From contig NZ_NEGA01000014.1 of assembly GCF_002135315.1 (NCBI RefSeq), forward strand, positions 48,696 to 112,695: 64,000 nt of DNA, written 5' to 3'. The translations under genes were made by a program, and so were the position numbers. Each line of letters starts with the position of its first letter. Within the stretch, counting starts at the first letter, position 1. This DNA comes from Acinetobacter sp. ANC 3903 (GTDB taxonomy: Bacteria; Pseudomonadota; Gammaproteobacteria; Pseudomonadales; Moraxellaceae). The notes under the pieces were generated by a model. The model was not told the DNA's origin and searched no databases. It saw only the letters and a program-made list of their open reading frames with translations. Below are positions 1-7,944 of this stretch, piece by piece.

Positions 1-302
1 AGCCTTGTTGTATTTCAGGCTTAAGATAACCTAGGTGGGTGTGAACAAAGCGTGAAGATAAAATGGTGAAATTCAGTATTTGTGATTGAATAATTTAAGC
101 TGGATTAATCTCATTGTCCGTACAATAATTCTATCAAATGGAGTGTAAAACTGTAGGCGTCCGCTGAGCCCGACTTTTTTATCTGATCAACATCACGATA
201 GTGTTCACTTAAAATGAAGTGGACACCTATTTATGGATTTAAGGACAGTCAGATAAGGTATATACTTTATAACAACAGCTAAAATCACCTAGGAGCAGGC
301 AA
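1..302. other. Intergenic leader region, no gene seen
   Basis: No convincing reading frame. Around 200-226 a short inverted arrangement (GTGTTCACTT, then AAGTGGACAC) resembles the terminal sequences of IS3-type elements and may be an IS scar, but no transposase remains. The last bases (AGGAG at about 291) are the ribosome binding site of the next gene. Confidence 0.3.
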
Positions 303-500
303 ATGCCTATTAAATTTGTAATTCGATTCACTAGTATTTTAGTTTCATTATTAATTTTGGCTGCTCTTGTCAACCAGTTTTTCTTTTCAAGTCAAGTAAC
401 AACGGACGTATGGATCCTTTCATTCCCCATTATTGTGGGTATTCCGATCTTGGCATCTGTTATGTGTGCAACAGATAATGAATTAAATCAATTCCATTGA
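303..500 (+). CDS. Small two-helix membrane protein, function unknown
   Basis: A 65-aa protein with two hydrophobic stretches (about residues 7-28 and 36-54) and a polar C-terminus, so probably an inner-membrane protein with two helices. A good AGGAG ribosome binding site lies eight bases before the ATG, and a strong terminator hairpin follows at 573-609, so this looks like a genuine single-gene transcript. I do not recognise the family. The nearest neighbours are decayed DNA, giving no functional hint. Confidence 0.6.
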   Translation: MPIKFVIRFTSILVSLLILAALVNQFFFSSQVTTDVWILSFPIIVGIPILASVMCATDNELNQFH

Positions 501-572
501 TTGGTGTATTTATATGAATTGATAAAATTAGTGATCTAATCGCTGAAAAATTCATTATAAATTATAAGATGT

Positions 573-609
573 AATGCCAGTCAGTTAAGAAATTGACTGG
601 CATTTTCTT
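573..609 (+). terminator. Rho-independent terminator
   Basis: Perfect 11-bp stem (AATGCCAGTCA / TGACTGGCATT) with a 10-base loop, followed by TTTTCTT. It lies 73 bases after the stop of the 65-aa membrane protein gene and most likely ends that transcript. Confidence 0.75.
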
Positions 610-1303
610 GGATATTTCTGTGGTTTGATCATAAACATCCGCAGTACCGCCTGTTACAAGAGAAGTTTTATCAGTCGGGGAAGCAAATGCACAGAATAGT
701 CAACAAGGGGTTGTCTTTCGTTTAAGAATTAAATATTAAGCGATTATTGAAAAATTATAAAAATAAAAATTTGATCTTGCGGATTTTTAGATCATCTAAA
801 ATTAACATATTATAATTTAACCCGAATCTCTAATAAGAAATTAACTTGAAAGAAAGGTGGCTGAAACCATTAGGGAGCTACCATACAACCTATGCCTTCA
901 GCCCGCTTGTTCGATTTTACATATTTCTTCTGCATGATTGATGATTTTTTCAGAAATTAGAAACAACCTATTGGCAATTTTTAAAACACAGTAACAAGCG
1001 TTTGAGAATGCAGTCTTCTCAATTGAAAGTTTCAGAAATCGTGTTCATCGCCATTTGGTATAAATGCTCTCATTCCAATAATTTCAAAGCATTTTTCTTT
1101 TCATTAAAATACCATCACAGTCAACTCTTTAGAGATTTACCCCGTTGCCAGAGGATAAGTTATCTCATCAGAGCTCATCGATTGGCACAGCATACTTTGC
1201 CTTGATGAAAAATTGTCAGAGCAGTTATTGCAAATTGCTGAATAAGTCTGTCACCTATTCTTGTTCGTAATCTACCAGTCACTCCTGTTGCTAGTAGACC
1301 ACT
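610..1303. other. Gene-poor degenerate stretch
   Basis: AT-rich, with no frame that has both a plausible start site and protein-like composition. A 67-aa frame at 1002-1205 has no ribosome binding site and no recognisable content. The segment about 1250-1303, just past the GNAT toxin stop, resembles (inverted and with gaps) the sequence at about 27795-27850 that follows the decayed GNAT copy there. Confidence 0.3.
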
Positions 1304-1795
1304 TTAATTAAAATTAGGTATTTCACTCACTGGATATATTAATGTTAATGGATTTGATGTTAATGAAATAAAGCCAAAACGCTGATAAAACTCCATCGCT
1401 TTTTGATCCTTTGCATGTATGACAACAAAATTAACACCAATAATTTGAGCAACTTTTGAAACTTGTTTAAGAGCATGTGCTAAAAGTACTTTTCCAATTC
1501 CTCGCCCCTGAGTTGTTTGATCAACGGCAAAGCGACCTACAACCACACAAGGTAATGGATAACGAGGTAATCGTTTAGTAAGAACATCATCAACTACATC
1601 GAATCCTATAGAAGTACTCGATAGACAATAAAATCCTTTCACCTGTGTATCATCGTAATCAATAGCTACATACGTTTTACTTGTTCCTGATTTCTGATGT
1701 TGCGATGCGTATTGTTTTATGAATTTATTTAAATCATCTTGGCCACAATTAAATTTTTTTTTCTGATGATGGGCTTGTAAAACCTCAATTTTCAT
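1304..1795 (-). CDS. GNAT acetyltransferase toxin (TacT/AtaT type)
   Basis: A 163-aa GNAT-fold acetyltransferase, the toxin partner of the DUF1778 protein encoded just upstream. The acetyl-CoA pyrophosphate-binding loop is visible (QTTQGRGIG, near residue 93), followed by the conserved late Tyr of MEFYQRFGF. Toxins of this family acetylate the amino group of aminoacylated tRNAs and block translation; that activity is inferred from family and pairing, and the preferred tRNA cannot be read here. Its start overlaps the antitoxin stop by 11 bases, so the two are translationally coupled. A decayed copy of its C-terminus lies at 27664-27805. Confidence 0.85.
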   Translation of the reverse strand: MKIEVLQAHHQKKKFNCGQDDLNKFIKQYASQHQKSGTSKTYVAIDYDDTQVKGFYCLSSTSIGFDVVDDVLTKRLPRYPLPCVVVGRFAVDQTTQGRGIGKVLLAHALKQVSKVAQIIGVNFVVIHAKDQKAMEFYQRFGFISLTSNPLTLIYPVSEIPNFN

Positions 1796-2051
1796 CCAAT
1801 AAACTCATTAAATTTTTCATCTCATCATTTGCAGGGCGTGGGTTTTCAAGCATGTTCATTAACATATCACGATCAGCATTATTCACTTTTAACTCATGAT
1901 TAGATTTAAGTAATTCTTTCGCTCGTTCAAATGAGGATTGGATCATAAAGGAACTCACACTGAGACCCAATAAATTCGCAGCTTGTTCAATCACATTTTT
2001 TGCATCTACTGTTGAACGAACATTGATTCGTTCTGTTGCTAAGTTAGCCAT
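1785..2051 (-). CDS. DUF1778 antitoxin (TacA type)
   Basis: An 88-aa protein of the DUF1778 family, the usual antitoxin of GNAT toxins. The N-terminal part (NLATERINVRSTVDAKNVIE) is a ribbon-helix-helix DNA-binding domain; the C-terminal half is expected to wrap the toxin. A longer frame begins at 2087, but I place the start at 2051 because GGTGA lies at good distance and DUF1778 proteins begin this way. First gene of the pair, overlapping the toxin by 11 bases. A dyad at 2067-2085 just upstream fits autoregulation. Confidence 0.85.
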   Translation of the reverse strand: MANLATERINVRSTVDAKNVIEQAANLLGLSVSSFMIQSSFERAKELLKSNHELKVNNADRDMLMNMLENPRPANDEMKNLMSLLDEN

Positions 2052-2066
2052 ATTTTTCACCAATAA

Positions 2067-2085
2067 GTACATCAGTTTGATGTAC
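2067..2085 (-). promoter_or_regulatory. Dyad operator of the GNAT/DUF1778 pair
   Basis: GTACATC-AGTTT-GATGTAC: perfect 7-bp inverted arms with a 5-base centre, 15 bases upstream of the antitoxin start. Ribbon-helix-helix antitoxins bind such short dyads at their own promoter, so this is the likely autoregulatory site. Inferred from position and symmetry. Confidence 0.55.
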
Positions 2086-2416
2086 AAATTATAGCAGATT
2101 AAGGTAGTGCTTCAAGATTCAAATTTGCATATTCTGTTTTGAAATATTTGAATAGAAAATTAGTGGCTTACTATGAACCAAAATGAGTGGGAGGGTTTGA
2201 ATAAGAATACGCAAGTTATTTATAGATTGATTCGACTACGTTACTCGTATGCAAAAATCAGTGTATTCAAAAGCATAAATTACTAGGAGTGATTTGTAAT
2301 CCGCGGTAAAAGCTCATCTGCACGGGCTATTTTTCGTGTTTTATAGATTCTCTTTTTAATTTTAAAGAAAAAGTTGTTCTTCCATATTGGAAAAAATCAT
2401 AAAAATAGGATAAAAA
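2086..2416. other. Intergenic, nothing recognisable
   Basis: No supported gene, RNA or repeat. It separates the divergent toxin-antitoxin promoter from a small gene that starts at 2417. Confidence 0.3.
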
Positions 2417-2644
2417 TTGTTAAAAGTTAATGAATTAATTGCAAAATCTAAAAATGGTACTGAAATTATCGTTTCTTTAATTCCCTTAAATAAAATACAG
2501 AATACACGTCAAGGTTTTAAAGAAATTGAAGTGGGTAAAAGAGTTCTGCTGGAATCTGGAATTGAGGTAGATTTAAATTTAGATGGTCGTACATTTTATA
2601 CATCTTTAAATAAATTATTTAAGCTAAATCAAAAAGTTATTTAA
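2417..2644 (+). CDS. Small hypothetical protein with TTG start
   Basis: A 75-aa soluble, lysine-rich protein of unknown family. The start is TTG, preceded by AGGA at 2407-2410, a plausible ribosome binding site. Composition (Lys/Ile/Asn rich) fits the AT-rich surroundings. The next gene (2709-4145) is another small protein broken by an insertion sequence, which suggests a short cluster of small accessory genes. No function can be assigned. Confidence 0.45.
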   Translation: MLKVNELIAKSKNGTEIIVSLIPLNKIQNTRQGFKEIEVGKRVLLESGIEVDLNLDGRTFYTSLNKLFKLNQKVI

Positions 2645-2914
2645 AAAATAATATATTGCTTAATTAATTGAATAGCCGCTCTAGCATAATCTTATTAAAG
2701 GTAAACTAATGTTTAAACAAAATCTAAATGTAAAAGACCAATTCGGTATCAAATATTCTATTCAGGCTACGGTTGAGCGCCATTTTAGTGCTAGCCAGTC
2801 TTGTTCCCATGTCAAATATATTACCGTAGATGGTGAAGATATTTGATCCTAGACAAAATAATGGACACATAGTCCCTCTACAGATAACGTAATGTTAACT
2901 TTGGAGATGTACAA

Positions 2915-3208
2915 ATGGCTAAACGCTTTAGTCCAGAATTTAAACAGCAAGCAATCGATTATGCACTTGTGAACTCACATGAATCATTAGCATCAATTGC
3001 TGTAAAACTTGGTGTCGGATATTCGACATTAGATAAATGGATTCGTATGGCTAATCCAGATGGTTCAAGTAAACGTCAACTCACCCCTGAGCAACAGAGG
3101 ATCATAGATCTAGAAAAAGAAGTCAAACAGCTCAAAGAGGCAAATGACATACTAAAAAAAGTGCATGTGTACTTCCTCACCGATCAAGGCAAGAGAAGTA
3201 CACGGTAA
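2915..3208 (+). CDS. IS3-family transposase OrfA
   Basis: A 97-aa protein with an N-terminal helix-turn-helix (FKQQAIDYAL...SLASIAVKLGVGYSTLDKWI) that binds the IS ends, followed by a leucine-zipper-like coiled coil (IIDLEKEVKQLKEANDILKK). An A-run followed by G (3154-3161) within codons LKK is a slippery site. A -1 shift there enters the orfB frame, open through to OrfB, producing the OrfAB transposase. OrfA alone usually acts as a regulator of transposition. Confidence 0.92.
   Translation: MAKRFSPEFKQQAIDYALVNSHESLASIAVKLGVGYSTLDKWIRMANPDGSSKRQLTPEQQRIIDLEKEVKQLKEANDILKKVHVYFLTDQGKRSTR
3154..3161 (+). other. Programmed -1 frameshift site of the IS
   Basis: A-AAA-AAA-G in the orfA frame. 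Slipping back one base gives the frame SACVLPHRSRQEKY and runs without a stop into OrfB at 3223. IS3-family elements make OrfAB in this way. Confidence 0.75.
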
Positions 3209-3222
3209 TCAAAGATTTTGCA

Positions 3223-4074
3223 ATGAAACAGGTTAAAGTCACTACGTTATGCAAATACTTTGGTGTCAGCACTTCAGGCTTTTATACATGGAAAAAACGT
3301 CAGATACGAATCACAAAGCAGTACGATGATTTAAAAGCGATGTATTGGCAGCATCATGCTCGTTTAGGTGCTCCATCCCTTGTTCATGATATGCATGATC
3401 TTGGTTATAGCATGAGTGAGCGTACTGTTGGTCGGATGCTTAAAAAGCTAGGTTTAGGCAGTAAAATAGCGCGAAAATACAAGCATACGACTGATTCAAA
3501 TCATCGCTTGCCAACAGCACCGAATTTGTTGGATCGACAATTTACAGTGACTGAACCTAATAAGGTCTGGACGACTGATATTACGTATATTCGAACTAAA
3601 GAAGGTTGGTTATATTTATGCGTGATGTTAGACCTGTTTAGCCGACGTATTGTGGGTTGGCAGACAAGTACACGGATAGATCGTCAATTGGTATGTGACG
3701 CATTTAACTATGCTCTTGCTCGTCAAGGCTATCCAATAGGCATGATGATCCATTCGGATCAAGGCTCGCAGTACTGTAGTCGTGATTTTAGATTTGCATT
3801 ACTCACTAACAGGGCAATCCAAAGTATGTCTCGTAGAGGCAACTGTTGGGATAATGCAGTTACTGAGAGCTTTTTCCATACGCTGAAAGGACATGTAGTA
3901 CATGACAGTGTATTTTCTACGAGAAAAGAGGCAAATTCGGTCTTGTTTGAATATATTGAAGTTTACTACAATCGAATCAGAAGACATTCTGCCAATGATT
4001 GGTTAAGCCCAGAGGCTTTTGAACAGAAATATTTTAAGAATTTAGAGGGAAGTACTATCCACGATAGTGTCTAG
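3223..4074 (+). CDS. IS3-family transposase OrfB (DDE integrase core)
   Basis: A 283-aa catalytic part of the transposase. An HTH_21-type region (residues 40-100) precedes an rve integrase core: the first Asp in TTDITYI, the second in MIHSDQGSQY, and the Glu in WDNAVTESFFHTLK, so the full DDE triad is present. In vivo it is expected to be made mainly as the OrfAB fusion through the frameshift at 3154-3161; the ATG start at 3223 has no strong ribosome binding site. Confidence 0.93.
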   Translation: MKQVKVTTLCKYFGVSTSGFYTWKKRQIRITKQYDDLKAMYWQHHARLGAPSLVHDMHDLGYSMSERTVGRMLKKLGLGSKIARKYKHTTDSNHRLPTAPNLLDRQFTVTEPNKVWTTDITYIRTKEGWLYLCVMLDLFSRRIVGWQTSTRIDRQLVCDAFNYALARQGYPIGMMIHSDQGSQYCSRDFRFALLTNRAIQSMSRRGNCWDNAVTESFFHTLKGHVVHDSVFSTRKEANSVLFEYIEVYYNRIRRHSANDWLSPEAFEQKYFKNLEGSTIHDSV

Positions 4075-4403
4075 GATCAATTCGCCCCAGCTTTGAAATG
4101 TTTTTCCAAAGTACTTCTAGCGGAAAAATTTTCAAGATTATTTAAGTCATTCCAACCCTACTTGGAATTAGGTCTCTTCATAGGGTTATATCAAATAGAG
4201 ACTGCAAATTATCTATCGAATTACTTTCCACTAAAAAATTATTCAGCCAAATGTTTAGCACACTTTATTTCAAAATAGCGTGTCTGAATGGGCAAGCTGC
4301 TTGGCCAATATAGAAAATTCAGTTTTACTTTCAATCCAGCATCAATTTTTTATCTTTCTTGTTCAGCAAAAAAGAATTATTCAGATCTCTCTATTTCAAA
4401 ATT

Positions 4404-5177
4404 TCAAAGCCATTCTTTGCTGTCATCTGCAACAGGCGTTCCATGCATCACATGCTGAATCATGGCATAAGCGATACTGCCCTTGAACGGAATTTCGGGT
4501 AACTGATCAAATTTGAAAAACTGCGCATCGCTGAGTTCATCTTCCTGGATCTGAATTTCCCCTGCGTGATATTCCGCCTTGAATGCCATCATCAGGTTGC
4601 TGGGAAACGGCCACGGCTGACTGGCCAGATATTGAATATTTTTGATCTGCAGCCCCACTTCTTCCAGTGTTTCACGGCGTACTGCCTCTTCCAAGGTTTC
4701 CCCGACTTCAACAAAGCCTGCAATCAGGCTGTACATCTGGGTTTTGTTGCGGGCATTTTTTCCCAGCAGAATTTCATCTGTACCCCGGGTAATGATGGTA
4801 ATGACACAGGGATTCACCCGCGGATACTGGTTATAGCCACAGGATGGACAGACCATGGCATACTGGCTGGCGTGTTGCTGGGTGGCGTGACCGCATTTAC
4901 TGCAAAAGCGGTGATTACGGCGCCATTCCAGTAACTGTACCGCACGGCTGGCCTGTTCAAACTGCGGTCTGCTCCAGACTTGCACCAGTTGTCTGATCGG
5001 AACCAGCTGATAACCTTCCGGCACTGCTTCATCTTCTTTTAGATCACGGGCAATGATCTCGCCATTTTCCGACAGGTTCAGGTCGTGCTGCAGTCTTTCT
5101 ACCTGCGGCAACTGAAAATGGTCATCCACCAGTAATTGCTGCTGTCTAAAAATATACGCTTTTGAATGCATGCTCAT
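4404..5177 (-). CDS. nudC: NADH pyrophosphatase / RNA decapping hydrolase NudC
   Basis: A 257-aa Nudix hydrolase that splits NAD(H) to NMN(H) and AMP and removes NAD caps from RNA 5' ends. A zinc ribbon is visible (CSKCG ... CPSCGYNQYPR, residues about 94-125), followed by a complete Nudix box (GFVEVGETLEEAVRRETLEE) and the family's SQPWPFPSNLMM motif. Length is normal for NudC. It stands alone, with the IS-disrupted gene on its 3' side. A terminator-like hairpin lies only about 20 bases before its start (5191-5223), so readthrough from any upstream promoter would be restricted. Confidence 0.95.
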   Translation of the reverse strand: MSMHSKAYIFRQQQLLVDDHFQLPQVERLQHDLNLSENGEIIARDLKEDEAVPEGYQLVPIRQLVQVWSRPQFEQASRAVQLLEWRRNHRFCSKCGHATQQHASQYAMVCPSCGYNQYPRVNPCVITIITRGTDEILLGKNARNKTQMYSLIAGFVEVGETLEEAVRRETLEEVGLQIKNIQYLASQPWPFPSNLMMAFKAEYHAGEIQIQEDELSDAQFFKFDQLPEIPFKGSIAYAMIQHVMHGTPVADDSKEWL

Positions 5178-5190
5178 ACGATCCCCTGAT

Positions 5191-5223
5191 TAAAAAAAAT
5201 CCCATACAGAGGGGTGTATGGGA
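5191..5223 (-). terminator. Rho-independent terminator upstream of nudC
   Basis: TCCCATACA / TGTATGGGA stem with a 6-base loop, followed on the minus strand by ATTTTTTTT. It points toward nudC and lies immediately before its start codon. Confidence 0.75.
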
Positions 5224-5305
5224 CAAAACTAAGGAAGCTTACATGGAGTAACTTCTACCCAGATACTAGGCACAAGCTGCCTGAATTACAACTATAATAA
5301 TTTGT
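5191..5305 (-). ncRNA. Candidate small RNA or leader attenuator before nudC
   Basis: Reading leftwards, a -10-like TATTAT lies near 5295-5300, followed by about 85-100 transcribed bases without an open frame, then a perfect 9-bp hairpin (5200-5223) and eight U residues, an excellent rho-independent terminator. No protein gene precedes this terminator on this strand. It therefore ends either a free-standing small RNA or a prematurely terminated nudC leader; the nudC ATG follows about 14 bases after the U-run. I do not recognise an RNA family. The promoter is weak evidence; the terminator is strong. Confidence 0.4.
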
Positions 5306-5560
5306 ATCTTTTTGATTAAAATCACATAATTTTCACACCATCTATGCATTAAGGAATAATGCGAAGCGAGTTTTATCAACTGGCTTTAGCATTATAGAGA
5401 TGAACAGTCTGTTATTGCAGCAATCATGATTTCTGTGCAATGCCAGAGGATCATTTGGTCGAGTTGAATTGATACAACATGCGGGCTGATTTTTATTTTC
5501 ACAAAAAATTGAACTGTCTGGCTTTACACTGCGCTATCTTTCATCGGGTCTGGAATGGCT

Positions 5561-5707
5561 ATGCGTTTCGGTTTAATTCTGGGTGACCAGCTTCATCATC
5601 AGCTTGCTACGCTCAAAGCACTGGACCGTACCCGGGATGTGATCCTGCTGGCCGAAGTTGTTGAGGAAGCCACTTATGTCGCCCATCATCCGCAGAAGAG
5701 AGCCTAA
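5561..5707 (+). pseudogene. 5' remnant of photolyase-related (FeS-BCP/CryPro) gene
   Basis: The first 46 or so codons match the N-terminus of deoxyribodipyrimidine-photolyase-related proteins (MRFGLILGDQLHHQL ... DVILLAEVVEEATYV). The family is normally about 500 aa, but here the frame ends after 48 codons at a junction with unrelated AT-rich DNA. The rest of the gene is absent from the window. The DUF2256 and TIGR03643 genes that, as I recall, often accompany this photolyase type survive 1.6 kb away, so insertion/deletion events broke the locus. Confidence 0.75.
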
Positions 5708-5965
5708 TTACATCAACTTTTGTTGTAATAGCTGCTCATGATGAGATTCTTAAAAAAGCTTGTCTCTGACAAACCCGGTACGTTTCAATTCGCTGATTTC
5801 GGATAATTCGTATTGTATTAATTTTAGAAAACCTTAACTTTAGATAGATCAATCTAATATATTATTTTTCTAATAATTTGTTAAATATCAATTATCTAAT
5901 AAAGCTTTAAATCCTCTTGCTAAGCCTGTATGGTATTCTCTCAGAAAGATATTCTAGAGGATAAT

Positions 5966-6193
5966 ATGCATATTTTTTCTGTAAAAGATTTAGATCGGTT
6001 AATAGATGAAAATCTCAAAGAAAATAAACAATCTAATAAATTATTAATTGGGTATAAGTTATTTCATGAACTCATGAATGACTCAAAATTTTATACAGAA
6101 GTTACAGAATCCGCTCTTAGCTCTACTAAAAGAGAATATAAAGGTTTAAAGCTAAAAATAACTACAGATGAATATCAACTTCACTTTGAATAG
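5966..6193 (+). CDS. Small protein, paralogue of the 75-aa protein at 18574
   Basis: A 75-aa soluble protein. I start at the internal ATG 5966, not 5930, because AGAGG lies seven bases upstream and because this makes it exactly the length of the protein at 18574-18801, to which it aligns without gaps. Shared positions include SVK at 5-7, LI, IGYK at about 28-31, LM.D.KF, VT.SA and the Lys-rich end. Function unknown; the pair forms a small uncharacterised family. It lies in accessory DNA between the photolyase remnant and a decayed antitoxin. Confidence 0.65.
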   Translation: MHIFSVKDLDRLIDENLKENKQSNKLLIGYKLFHELMNDSKFYTEVTESALSSTKREYKGLKLKITTDEYQLHFE

Positions 6194-6217
6194 ATCTCAC
6201 ATGGAGAACTAAAAGCT

Positions 6218-6292
6218 ATGGAAAGAATGGTTATTGCTTTTATACTTGTGATTGTTCTAGTTTTACTGATCATTTTTTATTTCAAAAAATAA
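6218..6292 (+). CDS. Tiny single-helix membrane peptide (24 aa)
   Basis: MERMVIAFILVIVLVLLIIFYFKK: one hydrophobic helix with a lysine C-terminal anchor. It starts 24 bases after the 75-aa gene, with GGAG about 11 bases upstream of the ATG. It resembles small hydrophobic peptides, including some toxin peptides, but no antisense RNA partner was identified. Its existence as a gene is uncertain. Confidence 0.3.
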   Translation: MERMVIAFILVIVLVLLIIFYFKK

Positions 6293-6300
6293 AAAATATA

Positions 6301-6432
6301 GTTTCAGCAATTGAGAATCGTGATAATGATTTGAAGATTTCAAGCATCAAAAAATATGTTGAAGCGATGGGTGGAAAGCTTCGTATTGATGTTGAGTTTC
6401 CGACAGAAAAACACATAGGTTTCAATGTTTAA
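6301..6432 (+). pseudogene. Remnant of an XRE-type antitoxin/regulator C-terminus
   Basis: The frame VSAIENRDNDLKISSIKKYVEAMGG followed by KLRIDVEFP and a stop resembles the end of an XRE helix-turn-helix domain plus the short tail typical of HigA-like antitoxins. No start codon or N-terminal helices are present: the upstream sequence is the 24-aa peptide in another frame. Probably a decayed toxin-antitoxin remnant; the toxin is gone. Confidence 0.5.
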
Positions 6433-6476
6433 CATTGAAAATGGGAAGATTATTTCCACAGCCCATACGAAAATGG

Positions 6477-7142
6477 TTATTTAACAAAATTGGCTATAGG
6501 ATAGCTCTTTTTGAGACCTGAAGCAGGAAATTTTGCGTATTTTCCACAATCAATGTGGCCATCTGTGTCCAGCGAGAATGTTGAGCCTGTACGCATGCCG
6601 ACCTTATATTTCTCGTTAATTTTCTTGCGGTAGTGAGTGTTGAAGAAAATATGGTCTGAAGCGTTCATGAACTTGGTTAGTTTTTCAGATTCAGTAGGAT
6701 ACTTTTCCTTGTAGCGAATATGACAGTTCAGGATCTCGGAAAACATGACCTTTTCCTGATCATAGCTCTGCGCTGAATAAAGCTGAGTATTGAGAGCATA
6801 ATGATTCATAGCAAAAGCTTTCATTTCCGGTTGAATAAATGTCTGATTGATATAGTGCTCCACATCATCCCGAACATTATTCTTATTTTTATCCTCACCA
6901 AGATACGAGTCAGTTTTATCCAAATTAATGCCCAGACGATCTGGGAATACGATTTTATAACCATAGTACCCAACAACTACAGGCAATGCCACAAACCCCA
7001 GGATCATAGAACTTAAATTTTTGACCGGACTTATTGGAGTCCCTTGAGATTGAACGGATGGTGGCAGTTTTTGGGGAGATTCTGCATATGCAACAGATGA
7101 CATCAATACCAGTATTAGAGGAATTATTAGTAACATGATCAT
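6477..7142 (-). CDS. Exported protein of unknown function
   Basis: A 221-aa protein with an N-terminal hydrophobic segment ending in an AYA-type signal peptidase site (SSVAYAES), so it is probably periplasmic. A second hydrophobic stretch (about residues 45-65) could anchor it. DKNKNNVRDDVEHYI resembles a calcium-binding EF-hand-like loop and recurs in Acinetobacter exported hypothetical proteins. Two Cys residues (in LNCH and DCGK) could form a disulphide. No good ribosome binding site is visible before 7142. Function unknown. Confidence 0.6.
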   Translation of the reverse strand: MIMLLIIPLILVLMSSVAYAESPQKLPPSVQSQGTPISPVKNLSSMILGFVALPVVVGYYGYKIVFPDRLGINLDKTDSYLGEDKNKNNVRDDVEHYINQTFIQPEMKAFAMNHYALNTQLYSAQSYDQEKVMFSEILNCHIRYKEKYPTESEKLTKFMNASDHIFFNTHYRKKINEKYKVGMRTGSTFSLDTDGHIDCGKYAKFPASGLKKSYPIANFVK

Positions 7143-7285
7143 ATGTCTAATGATAGCTTTAAACCACTATACCAATTTTCCTCAGCAGGGCTTGATTATC
7201 TTAGGGTTAATATTGTGGAATCACTAGATGAACACGAAATATTGGCATTAAAAGTTTAGAATTTTCTTTATGAGATATCAGAAAT

Positions 7286-7424
7286 ATGAAACCGAATTAA
7301 AACTATCCACTGCTTGCGCCCTTTTACTTGGCGCAAAAAATGGCAACGCTGCTGGGAGGAAGTACGATACTGTTCTGAACGATGTAAACGTGAGCCCAGA
7401 CGGCGGTCAAAATCAAACGCTTAG
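7286..7424 (+). pseudogene. DUF2256 protein gene with an N-terminal frameshift
   Basis: The frame from about 7298 reads [15 protein letters not shown], then [11 protein letters not shown], which is the diagnostic zinc-binding signature of DUF2256 (CxxCxRPF.WRKKW...W..V.YCSxRC), although the first Cys of the usual CxxC is not seen. The expected start ATG AAA CCG AAT at 7286 is out of frame by one extra T (7297-7298), so the gene needs either correction of a 1-base insertion or an unusual start. It converges on the TIGR03643 gene and overlaps its stop by four bases. Function unknown. Confidence 0.65.
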
Positions 7425-7687
7425 AAACGCTTGTATTGCCGTGAACAATAGGCCCGTATCACATCGGGTGAACGCAGCTGCAGATGCTTGGTTTTTCGAC
7501 CGGTCACACGTTCACGCCACATTTTAAAGCTACTGGGTTTCATATTTTGCCGCATCAAGCGGATCACCGCAGCTTCATTCAAACCAAATTCACGTTGAAT
7601 GGCTTCAAATGGGGTTCGGTCTTCCCAAGCCATTTCAATAATCCGCGATAGGTCCGCTCCCACATATTCAATTACTCGACGCACCAC
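7421..7687 (-). CDS. TIGR03643 family protein (DUF2805)
   Basis: An 88-aa protein matching the TIGR03643/DUF2805 family: [20 protein letters not shown], then [33 protein letters not shown]. The composition suggests a compact helix-turn-helix-like nucleic-acid binding domain; no activity is known to me. As I recall, it tends to lie beside photolyase-related and DUF2256 genes, and remnants of both are near here, so it is probably a survivor of that locus. It appears intact. Confidence 0.8.
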   Translation of the reverse strand: MVRRVIEYVGADLSRIIEMAWEDRTPFEAIQREFGLNEAAVIRLMRQNMKPSSFKMWRERVTGRKTKHLQLRSPDVIRAYCSRQYKRF

Positions 7688-7944
7688 AGGCCCCTGATTG
7701 TTTTCATTCTTTAAATAAAATTTGAGAGATAAGATTTAAATTTATCTCTCTGCGTGTCTTGGTCCGATGAAACTGGCCAAATTCATCCTAATCGTAAAAA
7801 ACTGGAGATGAATATTTTGTGATTTTTTAGGGATTCTATTTTCTTTTAGTCCTGTACGGCTGGTGAGGTCAAGATGTGCTCTAAGTACCTACTACCAAAG
7901 CCTATGCTCCGGGTTGTTGTTAATGATATCCCCTCTATCAGACG

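Larger units (their letters stand above)
2844..4079 (+). mobile_element. IS3-family insertion sequence (IS51-like), complete
   Basis: A 1236-bp element bounded by terminal inverted repeats: TGATCCTAGACA at the left and its exact complement TGTCTAGGATCA at the right, with partial matching further in (both reach a TGG). It is flanked by a 3-bp direct repeat ATT (2841-2843 and 4080-4082), the target duplication typical of IS3-family elements. It carries overlapping-frame orfA and orfB. Both frames, both ends and the duplication are intact, so it is probably recent and may still be active. Confidence 0.93.
2709..4145 (+). pseudogene. Small gene split by the IS3-family insertion
   Basis: Codons 1-45 run from the ATG at 2709 to 2843. 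The IS then supplies a TGA stop at 2844-2846 with its own first bases. Removing the IS and one copy of the ATT duplication (2841-2843 / 4080-4082) restores an open frame through 4083-4145, giving an intact 65-aa soluble protein ending KIFKII. This precise reconstruction shows that the gene was whole before insertion. Family not recognised. A 45-aa truncated product may still be made. Confidence 0.7.

Noticed and set aside
1002..1205. 67-aa + frame
   Set aside because: No ribosome binding site, unusual composition and no recognisable motif in a degenerate stretch.
7143..7259. 38-aa + frame starting next to the exported protein start
   Set aside because: No ribosome binding site, lies antisense to the neighbouring gene's leader and has no recognisable content.
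7270..7527. 85-aa + frame
   Set aside because: It covers the DUF2256 signature in the wrong frame and runs antisense into the TIGR03643 gene.
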